From DUNY01 sp964520055 (GTDB lineage Bacteria; Bacillota; Thermosediminibacteria; Thermosediminibacterales; Tepidanaerobacteraceae), in contig CAZFME010000001.1 of assembly GCA_964520055.1 (NCBI GenBank), positions 1 to 64,000 of the forward strand: DNA of 64,000 nucleotides, read 5' to 3'. The position numbers and the translations under genes were made by a program. Below are positions 34,924 to 44,020 of the stretch, one piece after another; within the stretch, counting starts at the first letter, position 1, and every line of letters starts with the position of its first letter. The notes under the pieces were generated by a model that was given only the letters and a program-made list of their open reading frames with translations, ran no database searches and had not been told where the DNA came from.

Positions 34924-34953
34924 TTATATGCTCATTGTTTCCTGACCTCCTTT
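34924..34953 (-). promoter_or_regulatory. Mini-ORF with strong SD in the parA leader
   Basis: SD aaaggagg (34946-34953) and ATG (34933-34935) open a three-codon frame, Met-Ser-Ile-stop (TAA 34924-34926), in the same frame as parA. It may control parA translation or mark a lost longer N terminus. Confidence 0.45.
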
Positions 34954-35126
34954 CAAAACTTGTGTATAATACATTACTATTACTTTCTTTTTTTGTTCAG
35001 TTTTTCCTTCTTTTTTTCTTTTTTTTCTTAATAAATTATTTATACATCCAGCAATCAAACCTTTTTTGCTTTGCATGGGCGGGCACAGAGAAAAAGGTAG
35101 GATATATCGACAGAAAAAAAGGTTCA

Positions 35127-35930
35127 TTACCTTTTCGGTATCTGAACCGTCAACTCTATGTATTCGCCTCGATCGATTTCCTTGTATTCTGCTTGAACTC
35201 CGGTTTCTTTTATTGTCTTAACAAGTTTTCGCACGGAATTTACAAAAATCCGTATATCTTTTATGGCTATTTTAAAAGACTTGCCTTTACCACTTTTTTG
35301 GTCATCGTTTAACCTTTCAATGGTCCGTTCTATCAATTCTTCTGTCTGTCGAACACTCAGACTCTTTTCGACTACTTGACTTAATATCTGCATTTGAAGA
35401 TTTTCATCGGGCAATTTTAAAAGCGCTCTTGCATGTCGTTCTGTTAACTTTTCCTGGGAAATAATATTCATAATTTCAGGTGGAAGTTTAAGTATCCTCA
35501 TTTTATTAGCAATTGTTGATTGACTTTTTCCAAGCTTCATAGCCAATTGTTCCTGTGTTACACCACATTCTTGAATTAATTGTCTGTATCCTTCAGCTTC
35601 TTCAAGAAAATTTAGGTCTTCTCTTTGAATGTTCTCTATAAGGGCAAGTATTGCAGTATCAGAATCTTTGGCATCCTTCACGATGGCCGGGATTTCTTTG
35701 AGCCCTGCTCTTTTGCATGCTCTCCAGCGGCGTTCCCCGGCAATAATCTCGTATCCCATCAATCCACGCCGAACCACGATAGGCTGTAAAATACCATAAC
35801 TTTTTATGGATTTTGTAAGCTCGTCCATTGATTCATCATCAAAATCTTTTCTGGGTTGGTATATATTTGGCTGTATCTCATCTAAAGGTATGTTCACAAT
35901 ATTGAGGTTCGTCCTAGATACCCCCCACAT
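35127..35930 (-). CDS. noc: Nucleoid occlusion protein Noc (ParB family)
   Basis: 267 residues, ParB-like: GERRWRA CTP-binding motif, ENIQREDLNFLEEAEGY, helix-turn-helix VTQEQLAMKLGKSQSTIANK and a basic C-terminal part. Between rsmG and parA, where Noc is encoded. The N-terminal segment (MWGVSRTNLNIVNI) is short; in Noc an amphipathic N-terminal helix binds membrane. ATG 35930 is chosen: aaaagggggg ends 6 bases before it; the longer frame to 35996 has no SD. Confidence 0.88.
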   Translation of the reverse strand: MWGVSRTNLNIVNIPLDEIQPNIYQPRKDFDDESMDELTKSIKSYGILQPIVVRRGLMGYEIIAGERRWRACKRAGLKEIPAIVKDAKDSDTAILALIENIQREDLNFLEEAEGYRQLIQECGVTQEQLAMKLGKSQSTIANKMRILKLPPEIMNIISQEKLTERHARALLKLPDENLQMQILSQVVEKSLSVRQTEELIERTIERLNDDQKSGKGKSFKIAIKDIRIFVNSVRKLVKTIKETGVQAEYKEIDRGEYIELTVQIPKR

Positions 35931-36091
35931 TGGCATCCCCCCTTTTAAACTATCCAAGCTCGCGATCTCTCTTATTTCACCATTGTCAAAAAACACCTAT
36001 TTATCTAATTCTATACATACACCGGTTTTCCTTCTTATTGATGGTTATAACTCTTTGTCATAAAATCCTGCGATTTGACATCTTTGTCGAA

Positions 36092-36808
36092 CTATAAAGG
36101 GTTTTTTCCCGGAACTCCCGGCCTTCGCGGATATTTATCAGGGCAGCTCTTTAATTTTGAGATGATTATCAAATTCCGCTGTGAACCTTCATCTAAAGTA
36201 TATCTTTTGCATTCTTTCATCTTGCCGCCAAGGATCTCCAAGGCTTTTTTCGATAAGTCTAGCTCTTGCTCTGGAGAACTACCCTTCATTGCGACAAATA
36301 TTCCTCCTATCTTGACAAAAGGTAAACATAATTCCAACAGCGTATTTAAAGCCGATACTGCCCTGGCTACAGCAATATCGTACTTTTCGCGATGCTCAAT
36401 TCTATGACCTATGTTCTCTGCCCGCTCATTTACAACTTTAACATTGGAAATGTTCATATCTTGAATTATCCATTTTATAAATTCCGTTTTTTTGCGAATA
36501 GATTCGACAAGAGATAGCTTTATATCAGGCCGATAGATTTTTATAATTAATCCCGGAATACCTGGACCGGTCCCTACATCTATGATCCTTGCACCATTGT
36601 TTATTTCAGTGTATTTTATCAACATCAAAGAATCTATAATATGCTTCTTTGCAAAATCCTCCGGTTTTGTTATATTTGTCAAATTTACCTTTTTATTCCA
36701 TTTCAGCAGTCTGGTCCTAAACTCGTCAAACTGATGGATTTTTTCCTGTGTTAGTTTGATATGCTGTTTTTGTGCTTCTGTCATTAATATATCTTTGAAG
36801 CTATTCAT
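36092..36808 (-). CDS. rsmG: 16S rRNA m7G527 methyltransferase
   Basis: 238 residues. SAM-binding core with IIDVGTGPGIPGLIIKI and the family element ARAVSALNTLLELCLPF. It methylates G527 of 16S rRNA; loss gives low-level streptomycin resistance in other bacteria. ATG 36808 has SD gaagg and overlaps mnmG by eight bases. Confidence 0.95.
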   Translation of the reverse strand: MNSFKDILMTEAQKQHIKLTQEKIHQFDEFRTRLLKWNKKVNLTNITKPEDFAKKHIIDSLMLIKYTEINNGARIIDVGTGPGIPGLIIKIYRPDIKLSLVESIRKKTEFIKWIIQDMNISNVKVVNERAENIGHRIEHREKYDIAVARAVSALNTLLELCLPFVKIGGIFVAMKGSSPEQELDLSKKALEILGGKMKECKRYTLDEGSQRNLIIISKLKSCPDKYPRRPGVPGKNPL

Positions 36809-38687
36809 GAAAGCCCTTCCTTCTTCTTGTTTCAAGATGTATCATCATTACCGTTATGTCCGACGGATTAACTCCTGCAATCCTGGATGCCTGGCCGATT
36901 GAAAGGGGTTTTATTTTTTTGAGCTTTTCTCGTGCTTCAAAACCAAGGCCATATATTTCATCATAATTGATATCCTCCGGAATCCTTTTGTTTTCCATCT
37001 TTTTAAACTGTTCAACTTGAGCTATCTGACGCTTTATATAGCCTTCATAGGCAGTGGATATTTCTACCTGTTCAATTACTTCTGCCGGTAGCTCTTTGCG
37101 GTGTTCATCCAATATCTCCAATTTTTTATAATCAAGCTCAGGTCGCTTTAACAGTTCAGCCAGGGTGGAGGGGGAGTTTAAAACTGCCGTTTCTAGTTTT
37201 TCAAGGGCTTTATTTATCTTAGCAGTCGGAGTTATTTTAACGGATTCCAAACGTCTTATCTCGTCCTCGATCATCTTTTTCTTTTCCAGGAATTTTTTAT
37301 ATCTCTCATCACTTACAAGACCTATTGCATGACCTGTATCCATCATACGTAAATCCGCATTATCCTGCCTAAGCAGCAGCCTGTACTCAGCTCTTGAAGT
37401 GAGTACCCTATATGGTTCAATAACTCCTTTTGTCACCAGATCATCGATTAAGACTCCGATATACGCATCTGAACGACTCAAAACAAGTGGTTCTTTTGCT
37501 TTTATTTTTAATGCCGCATTTATCCCAGCCATCAAGCCCTGGGCTGCAGCCTCTTCATAACCTGATGTGCCGTTTATTTGTCCGGCCATATATAAACCCT
37601 GTATAGTCTTAGCCTCAAGAGTCGGTTTTAATTGAGTGGGAATTACAAAATCGTATTCAATAGCATAACCGAATCTCATAATCTTAGCATTTTCCAGACC
37701 TTTGACCGATCTTGTCATTTCTATTTGCACATCCACCGGTAAGCTGGTGGAAAGTCCTTGAACGTACATCTCATTAGTACTTATTCCTTCAGGTTCTATG
37801 AATACCTGATGACTGGTCTTACCTTTGAAATTTACTATTTTCATCTCCACACTGGGACAATACCTTGGACCCGCACCTTTTATTTCGCCGGTGTAAAGGG
37901 GTGCCCTATGAAGGTTTTCTCTTATTATTTTATGTGTGGTTTCATTGGTATAGGTAAGCCAGCAGGGTATTTGTTCACGCCTGATCGCTCCCGATATATA
38001 GGAAAAAGGAATTATTATATCGTCCCCAGGTTGTATAATCATCTTTGAAAAATCCACAGAATCCTTGTTAATTCGAGGCGGAGTGCCGGTTTTAAATCTT
38101 CCCAGTTCAAATCCTAGACTTTCTAATGATTTTGAAAGCTCATTTGCTGGGAAGAGGCCGCTGGGTCCACTACTATAAGCAAGATCACCTATAACGATTC
38201 TCCCCCGAAGATATACACCTGTGGTCAGAATCACTGCCCTGGCTTCGTATATACCACCTGTTTTTGTAACAACTCCCTTTACTTTTTCACCTTCGACCAT
38301 GATTTTTACAACCTCTTCTTGAACAATATCAAGATTCTGTTGGCTTTCCACAGTATGTTTCATACTTGCTGAATATGCCATTTTATCCAGTTGCGCACGA
38401 AGGGCTCTGACAGCAGGACCTTTCTTGGTATTTAGCATCCTCATTTGAATAAAGTTCTTATCTACATTTATACCCATCTGCCCGCCCAAAGCATCGATTT
38501 CCCTTACCATATTGCCTTTCCCCGGACCGCCGATGGAAGGGTTGCATGCCATCAGTGCAATACTGTCCAGATTTATAGCAAAAGCTACGGTCTTAAGACC
38601 CATTCGAGCAGTGGCTAGGGCTGCTTCACATCCCGCATGGCCGATTCCAACCACGACTACATCATATTTTCCCACTCTGTATTCCAT
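36801..38687 (-). CDS. mnmG: tRNA uridine-5-carboxymethylaminomethyl enzyme MnmG (GidA)
   Basis: 628 residues, full length. FAD-binding VVVGIGHAGCEAALATARMG, the two-cysteine region and the C-terminal GidA-associated helices (LSIGQASRIAGVNPSDITVM). With MnmE it installs the 5-carboxymethylaminomethyl group at U34. SD gggtgaaag before the ATG; 10 bases after mnmE. Confidence 0.97.
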   Translation of the reverse strand: MEYRVGKYDVVVVGIGHAGCEAALATARMGLKTVAFAINLDSIALMACNPSIGGPGKGNMVREIDALGGQMGINVDKNFIQMRMLNTKKGPAVRALRAQLDKMAYSASMKHTVESQQNLDIVQEEVVKIMVEGEKVKGVVTKTGGIYEARAVILTTGVYLRGRIVIGDLAYSSGPSGLFPANELSKSLESLGFELGRFKTGTPPRINKDSVDFSKMIIQPGDDIIIPFSYISGAIRREQIPCWLTYTNETTHKIIRENLHRAPLYTGEIKGAGPRYCPSVEMKIVNFKGKTSHQVFIEPEGISTNEMYVQGLSTSLPVDVQIEMTRSVKGLENAKIMRFGYAIEYDFVIPTQLKPTLEAKTIQGLYMAGQINGTSGYEEAAAQGLMAGINAALKIKAKEPLVLSRSDAYIGVLIDDLVTKGVIEPYRVLTSRAEYRLLLRQDNADLRMMDTGHAIGLVSDERYKKFLEKKKMIEDEIRRLESVKITPTAKINKALEKLETAVLNSPSTLAELLKRPELDYKKLEILDEHRKELPAEVIEQVEISTAYEGYIKRQIAQVEQFKKMENKRIPEDINYDEIYGLGFEAREKLKKIKPLSIGQASRIAGVNPSDITVMMIHLETRRRKGFHE

Positions 38688-38697
38688 GCTTTCACCC

Positions 38698-40086
38698 TCA
38701 TTTACCGATACAAAATTTTTGAAATATGGTAGTTATGATATCCTCACTGACCGTATCACCGGTAATTTCCCCCAGTTTCTCCCAGGCATCCCGTATGTCT
38801 AGTTCAATCATTTCAATAGGCATGTGATCTGCCATGGCTTCAATAGCCCTATCCAAAAAATTAAGTGCCTCCTGCATAACTTTTCTCTGTCTTTCTCCCG
38901 CCGCAATCAGACCTTCATCGGCAAAGTCCATTTTTTCAGTAACTATATCATATATTGCAGTCTTGAGATCTTCAATGCCTTCTTGTTTCAAAGCTGAGGT
39001 TCTGATAATTCTTTCAGTCGGAACAAGCTGCTCTATCTCATTTTCATCGACCTCAACCGGCAAATCCACCTTATTTATCACAGTAATGGCGGTCTTATCT
39101 CTTATAAGTGCAATGAGATTTTTATCATCTTGTGTCAATTTCCTGGATACATCTATCATCAAAAGTACAAGTTCTGCCTCTTGTAAATGCTGCATGGCTC
39201 GCTCTATACCCATTTTCTCCACTTTATCAGATGTCTGTCTTATTCCGGCAGTATCGATGATTTTTATGGGTATCCCTTTAATATCAATATATTCCTCGAT
39301 AGTATCCCTAGTCGTACCCGGAATGTCGGTTACAATGGCCCTTTCTGCTTTGACCAGTGCATTTAAAAGTGAAGACTTGCCTACATTTGTATTCCCTAAT
39401 ATTAGCGTAGATAGCCCTTCTCTAAGGACGCGCCCTGAACCTGCACTTTTAAGCAGTTTTATAACCATTTCCCGTGCATTGATGATCTCTTTTTGGATGT
39501 ATTCGGGCTCAGCTTCCGGAATATCTTCCTCGGGAAAGTCTATATTGGCTGCAATATGAGCAATTACGTCTAATAAAATCAAGCGAATTTCATTTACTTT
39601 TTGCGACAATCCACCTGCTAATTGTCGATTGGCCATAGAAAGTGCACGATCTGTTTTTGCCCTTATTATATCTACGACAGCCTCGGCTTGGGAAAGGTCA
39701 ATCCTGCCATTTAAAAATGCTCTTTTCGTAAATTCTCCGGGCTCAGCCATCCTGGCACCGTTATCCAATACTAAACCCAGAACATTTTTCTGAGCTATTA
39801 AGCCTCCATGACAGTTGATTTCCACCATGTCTTCCTTGGTATAAGTATATGGAGCTTTAAAAACTGCAAGTAGCACTTCATCTATGATTTCATTTTCCGA
39901 GTTTACTATATTCCCCAGATACAATGTTCTGTTTTTAAATTCATACAGATGCTGCTTTATCTTAGGTCTGAATACCCGTTCTGCAATTTTAAAAGATTCG
40001 GGACCGGAAATTCTAACGATACCAATGCCACCTTCACCTATAGCTGTAGAAATTGCAGCTATGGTATCATAGCTTACTATCTTCAT
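38698..40086 (-). CDS. mnmE: tRNA modification GTPase MnmE
   Basis: 462 residues. N-terminal formyl-THF-binding domain, helical domain with inserted G domain (GNTNVGKSSLLNAL, DTAGIRQT, NKVD) and the C-terminal CIGK with the catalytic Cys. Partner of MnmG. Follows jag after a 61-bp gap with a hairpin. Confidence 0.97.
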   Translation of the reverse strand: MKIVSYDTIAAISTAIGEGGIGIVRISGPESFKIAERVFRPKIKQHLYEFKNRTLYLGNIVNSENEIIDEVLLAVFKAPYTYTKEDMVEINCHGGLIAQKNVLGLVLDNGARMAEPGEFTKRAFLNGRIDLSQAEAVVDIIRAKTDRALSMANRQLAGGLSQKVNEIRLILLDVIAHIAANIDFPEEDIPEAEPEYIQKEIINAREMVIKLLKSAGSGRVLREGLSTLILGNTNVGKSSLLNALVKAERAIVTDIPGTTRDTIEEYIDIKGIPIKIIDTAGIRQTSDKVEKMGIERAMQHLQEAELVLLMIDVSRKLTQDDKNLIALIRDKTAITVINKVDLPVEVDENEIEQLVPTERIIRTSALKQEGIEDLKTAIYDIVTEKMDFADEGLIAAGERQRKVMQEALNFLDRAIEAMADHMPIEMIELDIRDAWEKLGEITGDTVSEDIITTIFQKFCIGK

Positions 40087-40107
40087 AATTTATCCTCACT
40101 TTTAAAC

Positions 40108-40136
40108 AAGCCCCAAAGCTTTATGCCCTGGGGCTT
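40108..40136 (-). terminator. Hairpin between jag and mnmE
   Basis: Arms aagcccca / tggggctt with a 13-base loop. The T tract after it is short (gttt), so it may attenuate rather than fully stop transcription into mnmE. Confidence 0.45.
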
Positions 40137-40147
40137 TTCCCTATATT

Positions 40148-40762
40148 TTATCTCAATGAAATAATTATTCTTCTGTTGGGCTCTTTGCCTATACTCTTTG
40201 TTGCTATCCTGGTGTCATGTTGTAAAGCCGTATGTATGATGCGACGTTCATTTGGATACATTGGTTCAAGGGTAATACTTCTTTTGGTTTCCTTAACTTT
40301 ATCGGCCATTTTCACTGCCAGGCGCTCCAAAGTCTTTTCTCTTTTTCCCCTATAATTTTCTGTATCCAATATTACTCTTACAAAATCTTTTGAGTTGCGG
40401 TTTACAACCAAAGATGTAAGGTATTGGAGGGCATCTAATGTGCTTCCATGCTTACCTATAATTAATCCGGCATCTTCGCTCTCAATTTCCAAGTTTAAAA
40501 CATCTTCCTTAAAAAAACTTGAAACTTTTACATGGCTGTCAATGAAGTTTAAAAGCTTTTCCAAAAATTTATTGGCTATTTCTTCGGGATTGGGTTTTAC
40601 CGTAATTTTAACCTTAGCTGATTTGGATAAAAAACCAAGAATTCCCCTGTTTCCTTCTTCCAGAATCTCAACTTCCACCTCATCACGGCTTTTGTTTAAT
40701 TCTTCCAAAGCCAGCTGGATAGCTTCATCCACAGTCTTTGCCTGTTTCTCCAAGATCTTCAT
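40148..40762 (-). CDS. jag: RNA-binding protein Jag/KhpB
   Basis: 204 residues: Jag-N domain (AKTVDEAIQLALEELNKS), KH domain with the GxxG loop (IIGKHGSTLDALQYL) and C-terminal R3H domain (EPMYPNERRIIHTALQH). It binds RNA with KhpA and influences cell division and elongation in Gram-positives. Directly follows yidC (two bases), as usual. Confidence 0.95.
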   Translation of the reverse strand: MKILEKQAKTVDEAIQLALEELNKSRDEVEVEILEEGNRGILGFLSKSAKVKITVKPNPEEIANKFLEKLLNFIDSHVKVSSFFKEDVLNLEIESEDAGLIIGKHGSTLDALQYLTSLVVNRNSKDFVRVILDTENYRGKREKTLERLAVKMADKVKETKRSITLEPMYPNERRIIHTALQHDTRIATKSIGKEPNRRIIISLR

Positions 40763-40763
40763 T

Positions 40764-41393
40764 TCATTTTACATCCTCCTTGGCAATAGCTTGTGGGCGG
40801 GTAAACAATAACTGTTGAACAATCTGGACAACATTACTTACAACCCAGTACAATGCCAAACCCGCCGCAAATCTCAACGAGAACCAACCAATCATCAGTG
40901 GCATGATAATACTCATTGAAGCATTGGGATTATCCGTACCGGCAGGTGTCGCGATTTTTGTCTGTAGGTAAGTTGTAGCTGCGGCAAGAATGGGCAATAT
41001 ATATGTCCCATCAGGTACACTTAAGTCTTTAATCCATAAAAAACTAGCCCCACCAAAATCATAGGTTTGAAACACCCTAAACAGAGCAATTATAAAAGGA
41101 AATTGGATTAATACTGGAAGGCACCCTCCCATTGGATTGATTTTATTTTCCTGGTAGAGTTTCATTATTTCCATGTTTAATTTTTCTTTGTCATTTTTAT
41201 ACTTTTCTTGAAGTTTTTTCTGCATTGGTGCTATTTCCTGCATTTTTTTCATAGAATTAATCTGCATAAAACTGAACGGCAGCAGAATAAGCTTTATTAA
41301 AACTGTCAGCAAAATAATGGCGATACCGTAACTATTTGTATAACCAAAAATCAAATCCATTAACTGCTTCATTATACCTTGAAAGTAGGCCAT
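40764..41393 (-). CDS. yidC: Membrane protein insertase YidC (short Gram-positive form)
   Basis: 209 residues with five hydrophobic segments and the YidC core (INSMKKMQEIAPMQKKLQEK, INPMGGCLPVLIQFPFIIAL). It lacks the large periplasmic domain of proteobacterial YidC and has no lipobox. SpoIIIJ-type members also serve sporulation. ATG 41393 follows aaggggg; the longer frame to 41441 overlaps yidD without an SD. Confidence 0.95.
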   Translation of the reverse strand: MAYFQGIMKQLMDLIFGYTNSYGIAIILLTVLIKLILLPFSFMQINSMKKMQEIAPMQKKLQEKYKNDKEKLNMEIMKLYQENKINPMGGCLPVLIQFPFIIALFRVFQTYDFGGASFLWIKDLSVPDGTYILPILAAATTYLQTKIATPAGTDNPNASMSIIMPLMIGWFSLRFAAGLALYWVVSNVVQIVQQLLFTRPQAIAKEDVK

Positions 41394-41427
41394 TGGTTGA
41401 TCCCCCTTGTATTCGTTTTTAGTATAT

Positions 41428-41637
41428 CTAAACGGGGTCATATCCTCCGGGATTAAAGGGATGGCATTTAAAAATACGCTTTAAAGCCTTCAAACCACCT
41501 GAAACCACCCCGTATTTTTCTATGGCAAGCAGGGCATAGTCCGAGCATGTGGGATAAAACCTGCAACTTTTGGGTTTTAAAGGAGAAATATACCTTTTAT
41601 AAAATAGTATTATTACAATTATAAACCTTTTTATCAC
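41428..41637 (-). CDS. yidD: Membrane protein insertion efficiency factor YidD
   Basis: 69 residues; amphipathic N-terminal helix and the family signature SCRFYPTCSDYALLAIEKYG with three conserved Cys and HPFNPGGYDPV. GTG start inside the 3' end of rnpA (41-bp overlap), the ordinary arrangement. Confidence 0.96.
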   Translation of the reverse strand: MIKRFIIVIILFYKRYISPLKPKSCRFYPTCSDYALLAIEKYGVVSGGLKALKRIFKCHPFNPGGYDPV

Positions 41638-41968
41638 TGTATATACGCCCTCTTTTTAACAGGTTTTTCACTTCTTTTTCCATATTCGTATACTCCAAGT
41701 CTACTGACAAAGGTCTTACGGAAAATACAATATCCCAACCATTCTTTATAAAGCCATAGTTTGTCCGTATAATTTCTTTAATTCGCCTTTTTATCTTGTT
41801 TCTCACTACGCTTTTTCCCACTTTTTTTGATACAGATACACCCAGACGGGAATAACCCAAATTATTTTTTTTTATGTACATAGTAAAAAAAGGGCTGGTC
41901 CAACGCCTTCCCGATCTGTAGACATTCTTGAATTCTAAATTTTTTGTTAATCTTAAGGATTTTTTCAA
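41597..41968 (-). CDS. rnpA: Ribonuclease P protein component
   Basis: 123 residues. Family motifs include the early KNLEFKNVYRSG and the RNR-type signature around GKSVVRNKIKRRIKE. It assists RNase P RNA in tRNA 5' maturation. TTG start with SD ggagga. Directly downstream of rpmH. Confidence 0.95.
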   Translation of the reverse strand: MKKSLRLTKNLEFKNVYRSGRRWTSPFFTMYIKKNNLGYSRLGVSVSKKVGKSVVRNKIKRRIKEIIRTNYGFIKNGWDIVFSVRPLSVDLEYTNMEKEVKNLLKRGRIYSDKKVYNCNNTIL

Positions 41969-42051
41969 TAAACATATCCTCCGACGAAAGACTGACTTTT
42001 ATTAAAGGCCTAGGCGGCCGGTTATAAGGCCGCTTAAAAGCCTTATGCACA

Positions 42052-42186
42052 CTAGGCGGTTAATCTCTTTCTGCCTTTTAATCTTCTCCGCTTAATTATA
42101 TTTCTGCCGCTTTTTTTCATCATGCGCTTTCTAAAGCCGTGGTTTCTCTTTCTATATCTACGTTTGGGCTGGTATGTTCGTTTCAT
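42052..42186 (-). CDS. rpmH: Ribosomal protein bL34
   Basis: 44 residues, normal length, highly basic: MKRTYQPKRRYRKRNHGF and later GRNIIKRRRLKGRKRL. SD ggaggtggag before the ATG. First gene of the minus-strand origin operon; the promoter is at 42248-42277. Confidence 0.97.
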   Translation of the reverse strand: MKRTYQPKRRYRKRNHGFRKRMMKKSGRNIIKRRRLKGRKRLTA

Positions 42187-42247
42187 CTCTCCACCTCCGA
42201 CTCCAATATTTAAAGATGTTTTTTACAACTTGGCTTTGACTATTAAG

Positions 42248-42277
42248 ATTATAACTTATAATACAATTGACTGTCAA
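42248..42277 (-). promoter_or_regulatory. Strong sigma-A promoter of rpmH-rnpA operon
   Basis: Perfect TTGACA (42272-42277) and TATAAT (42248-42253) on the minus strand with an 18-base spacer, about 60 bases before rpmH. Confidence 0.75.
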
Positions 42278-42401
42278 GAAATTCCCCTTAACAAACAAAA
42301 AATCTTGAATTATATATTCCTTTATTGAATGAAATCATTTAATCTGTTATTATTTAAGTGGTCTTGTTTATATTTTTTCGCGCTTATAGGGAGGTTTTTT
42401 T

Positions 42402-43763
42402 ATGTCTATTGACCCTTTATATTTGTGGCAACATGTTTTAAAAATTTTAAGCAATGAGCTAAATAACGATATGTCCTTTAATACAGTATTAAAACCCACA
42501 AGACTTACGGCTTTGGATGGAAACACCGCTGTTGTTGAAGTGCCTAATAATTTTACAAAATCCGTCATGGAAAAAAGATATCTAAATCTCATTAAAGATA
42601 TTTTGAGCTCAGTTTTAAAACAAAATATCAACGTTGTTTTGAAAATCAACCCACAAGGTTTTGATGCTGAAACAGTTTCCTTTGACAATTTTTCTATAAA
42701 TGATGTCCCAGAAGTAAAATCTTTAATTGATGAAACTGCACCTTCATTAAACCATAAGTACACCTTTGATACTTTTGTGGTCGGCAACAGTAACCGCTTT
42801 GCACACGCAGCGTCTCAAGCGGTAGCTGAAGCTCCGGCAAAGGCTTATAATCCTTTTTTCATATACGGTGGCGTAGGTCTCGGAAAGACTCATCTTATGC
42901 ATGCCATCGCACATTACATAACACAGCAGGATCCGTCTTGCAAGGTTGTATACCTGTCTTCGGAAAGATTTACAAATGAACTCATTAATTCCATTCGTGA
43001 TGACAAAAATGTGCAATTTCGCAATAAATACAGGACAATTGATGTACTGCTTATTGACGATATTCAATTTATCGCCGGCAAGGAACGAACCCAGGAGGAA
43101 TTTTTTCATACCTTTAATGCACTACATGAAGCCAATAAACAACTGGTCATATCCAGCGACCGCCCGCCTAAGGAAATTCCTACACTTGAAGAGCGCTTGA
43201 GATCCAGGTTCGAATGGGGCCTTATCACTGATATTCAACCACCGGATTTCGAAACACGAATTGCTATTTTGCAAAAAAAAGCAATGATGGAAAACCTGGT
43301 TGTTCCCAATGATGTTATAAACTTTATTGCTACCAAGATTGAAACGAATATTCGTGAATTGGAAGGGGCTCTTATCCGTATAGTGGCATACTCTTCATTG
43401 ACCGATAGCCCTATTGAATTAAAACTTGCTGAACATGTATTAAAAGACATTCTTCCTGATGAAAAGCCAAAAAATGTCACACCTATACAAATTGTGGAAG
43501 AGGTCGGAAGTTATTTTTGTATCACACCTGATGAATTTAAATCCAGAAAACGAACCAAAGACGTGGCTTTTGCTCGCCATGTTGCCATGTATTTATGCTG
43601 TGAACTAACGGATCTATCGCTTCCAAAAATCGGGGATGAGTTTGGTGGTCGTGATCATACTACAGTCATACACGCTAGAGATAAGATTACTCGTGATGCT
43701 AGCAATGATCCCCAGTTATCCGCTGTTATAGACAATTTGAAGAAAAAAATCCTTTATGGTTGA
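42402..43763 (+). CDS. dnaA: Chromosomal replication initiator DnaA
   Basis: 453 residues: N-terminal domain I, AAA+ domain with Walker A GGVGLGKTHLMHAI and Walker B VLLIDDIQFIAGKE, and domain IV DNA-binding signature GGRDHTTVIHARDKI. It binds the boxes at 43872-43931 and opens the origin. SD gggagg before the ATG. The 215-bp upstream region lacks clear DnaA boxes, so control may act mainly from the downstream cluster. Confidence 0.98.
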   Translation: MSIDPLYLWQHVLKILSNELNNDMSFNTVLKPTRLTALDGNTAVVEVPNNFTKSVMEKRYLNLIKDILSSVLKQNINVVLKINPQGFDAETVSFDNFSINDVPEVKSLIDETAPSLNHKYTFDTFVVGNSNRFAHAASQAVAEAPAKAYNPFFIYGGVGLGKTHLMHAIAHYITQQDPSCKVVYLSSERFTNELINSIRDDKNVQFRNKYRTIDVLLIDDIQFIAGKERTQEEFFHTFNALHEANKQLVISSDRPPKEIPTLEERLRSRFEWGLITDIQPPDFETRIAILQKKAMMENLVVPNDVINFIATKIETNIRELEGALIRIVAYSSLTDSPIELKLAEHVLKDILPDEKPKNVTPIQIVEEVGSYFCITPDEFKSRKRTKDVAFARHVAMYLCCELTDLSLPKIGDEFGGRDHTTVIHARDKITRDASNDPQLSAVIDNLKKKILYG

Positions 43764-44020
43764 TAACCTGTGGAAATCCTTTGGACAACTTGTTTATAAT
43801 AAGTGGACAATTTTCGACTATACACAGCTATTGTTAGTACTGTTAATAAAGTTATACCCATTTTCCACAGGTTATCCACAGTAAAACCGCACATAAATCA
43901 CTTATTCACATAACTTATCCACATATCCACAGCACTTACTACTATTACTACTAAATTTATATATTATTCGTATTAGTATATTTTTATGATATATATTAAA
44001 TTTTTTTTGGAGGTATCTTA
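43764..44020. other. oriC: oriC: DnaA boxes, DnaA-trios and AT-rich unwinding element
   Basis: Plus-strand DnaA boxes TTATCCACA (43872-43880), TTATTCACA (43902-43910), TTATCCACA (43915-43923) and near-match ATATCCACA (43923-43931); weaker matches at 43818-43826 and 43861-43869. Directly after the last box come six triplets tta-cta-cta-tta-cta-cta (43936-43953), which read on the other strand as 3'-GAT/AAT DnaA-trios, then an AT-only-like tract (43954-44010). This matches the Bacillus-type basal unwinding element between dnaA and dnaN. Confidence 0.9.

Noticed and set aside
34924..35127. 67-codon frame between noc and parA, start overlapping the noc stop
   Set aside because: Low-complexity basic product, SD too close, and it covers the polypyrimidine tract; only its last three codons (Met-Ser-Ile) have a good SD.
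41862..42050. 62-codon frame overlapping rnpA upstream end
   Set aside because: Different frame inside rnpA and the rpmH-rnpA gap, no SD; a shadow.
42187..42401. Second DnaA-box cluster upstream of dnaA
   Set aside because: No sequence within one mismatch of TTATCCACA noticed; only AT-rich promoter sequence.
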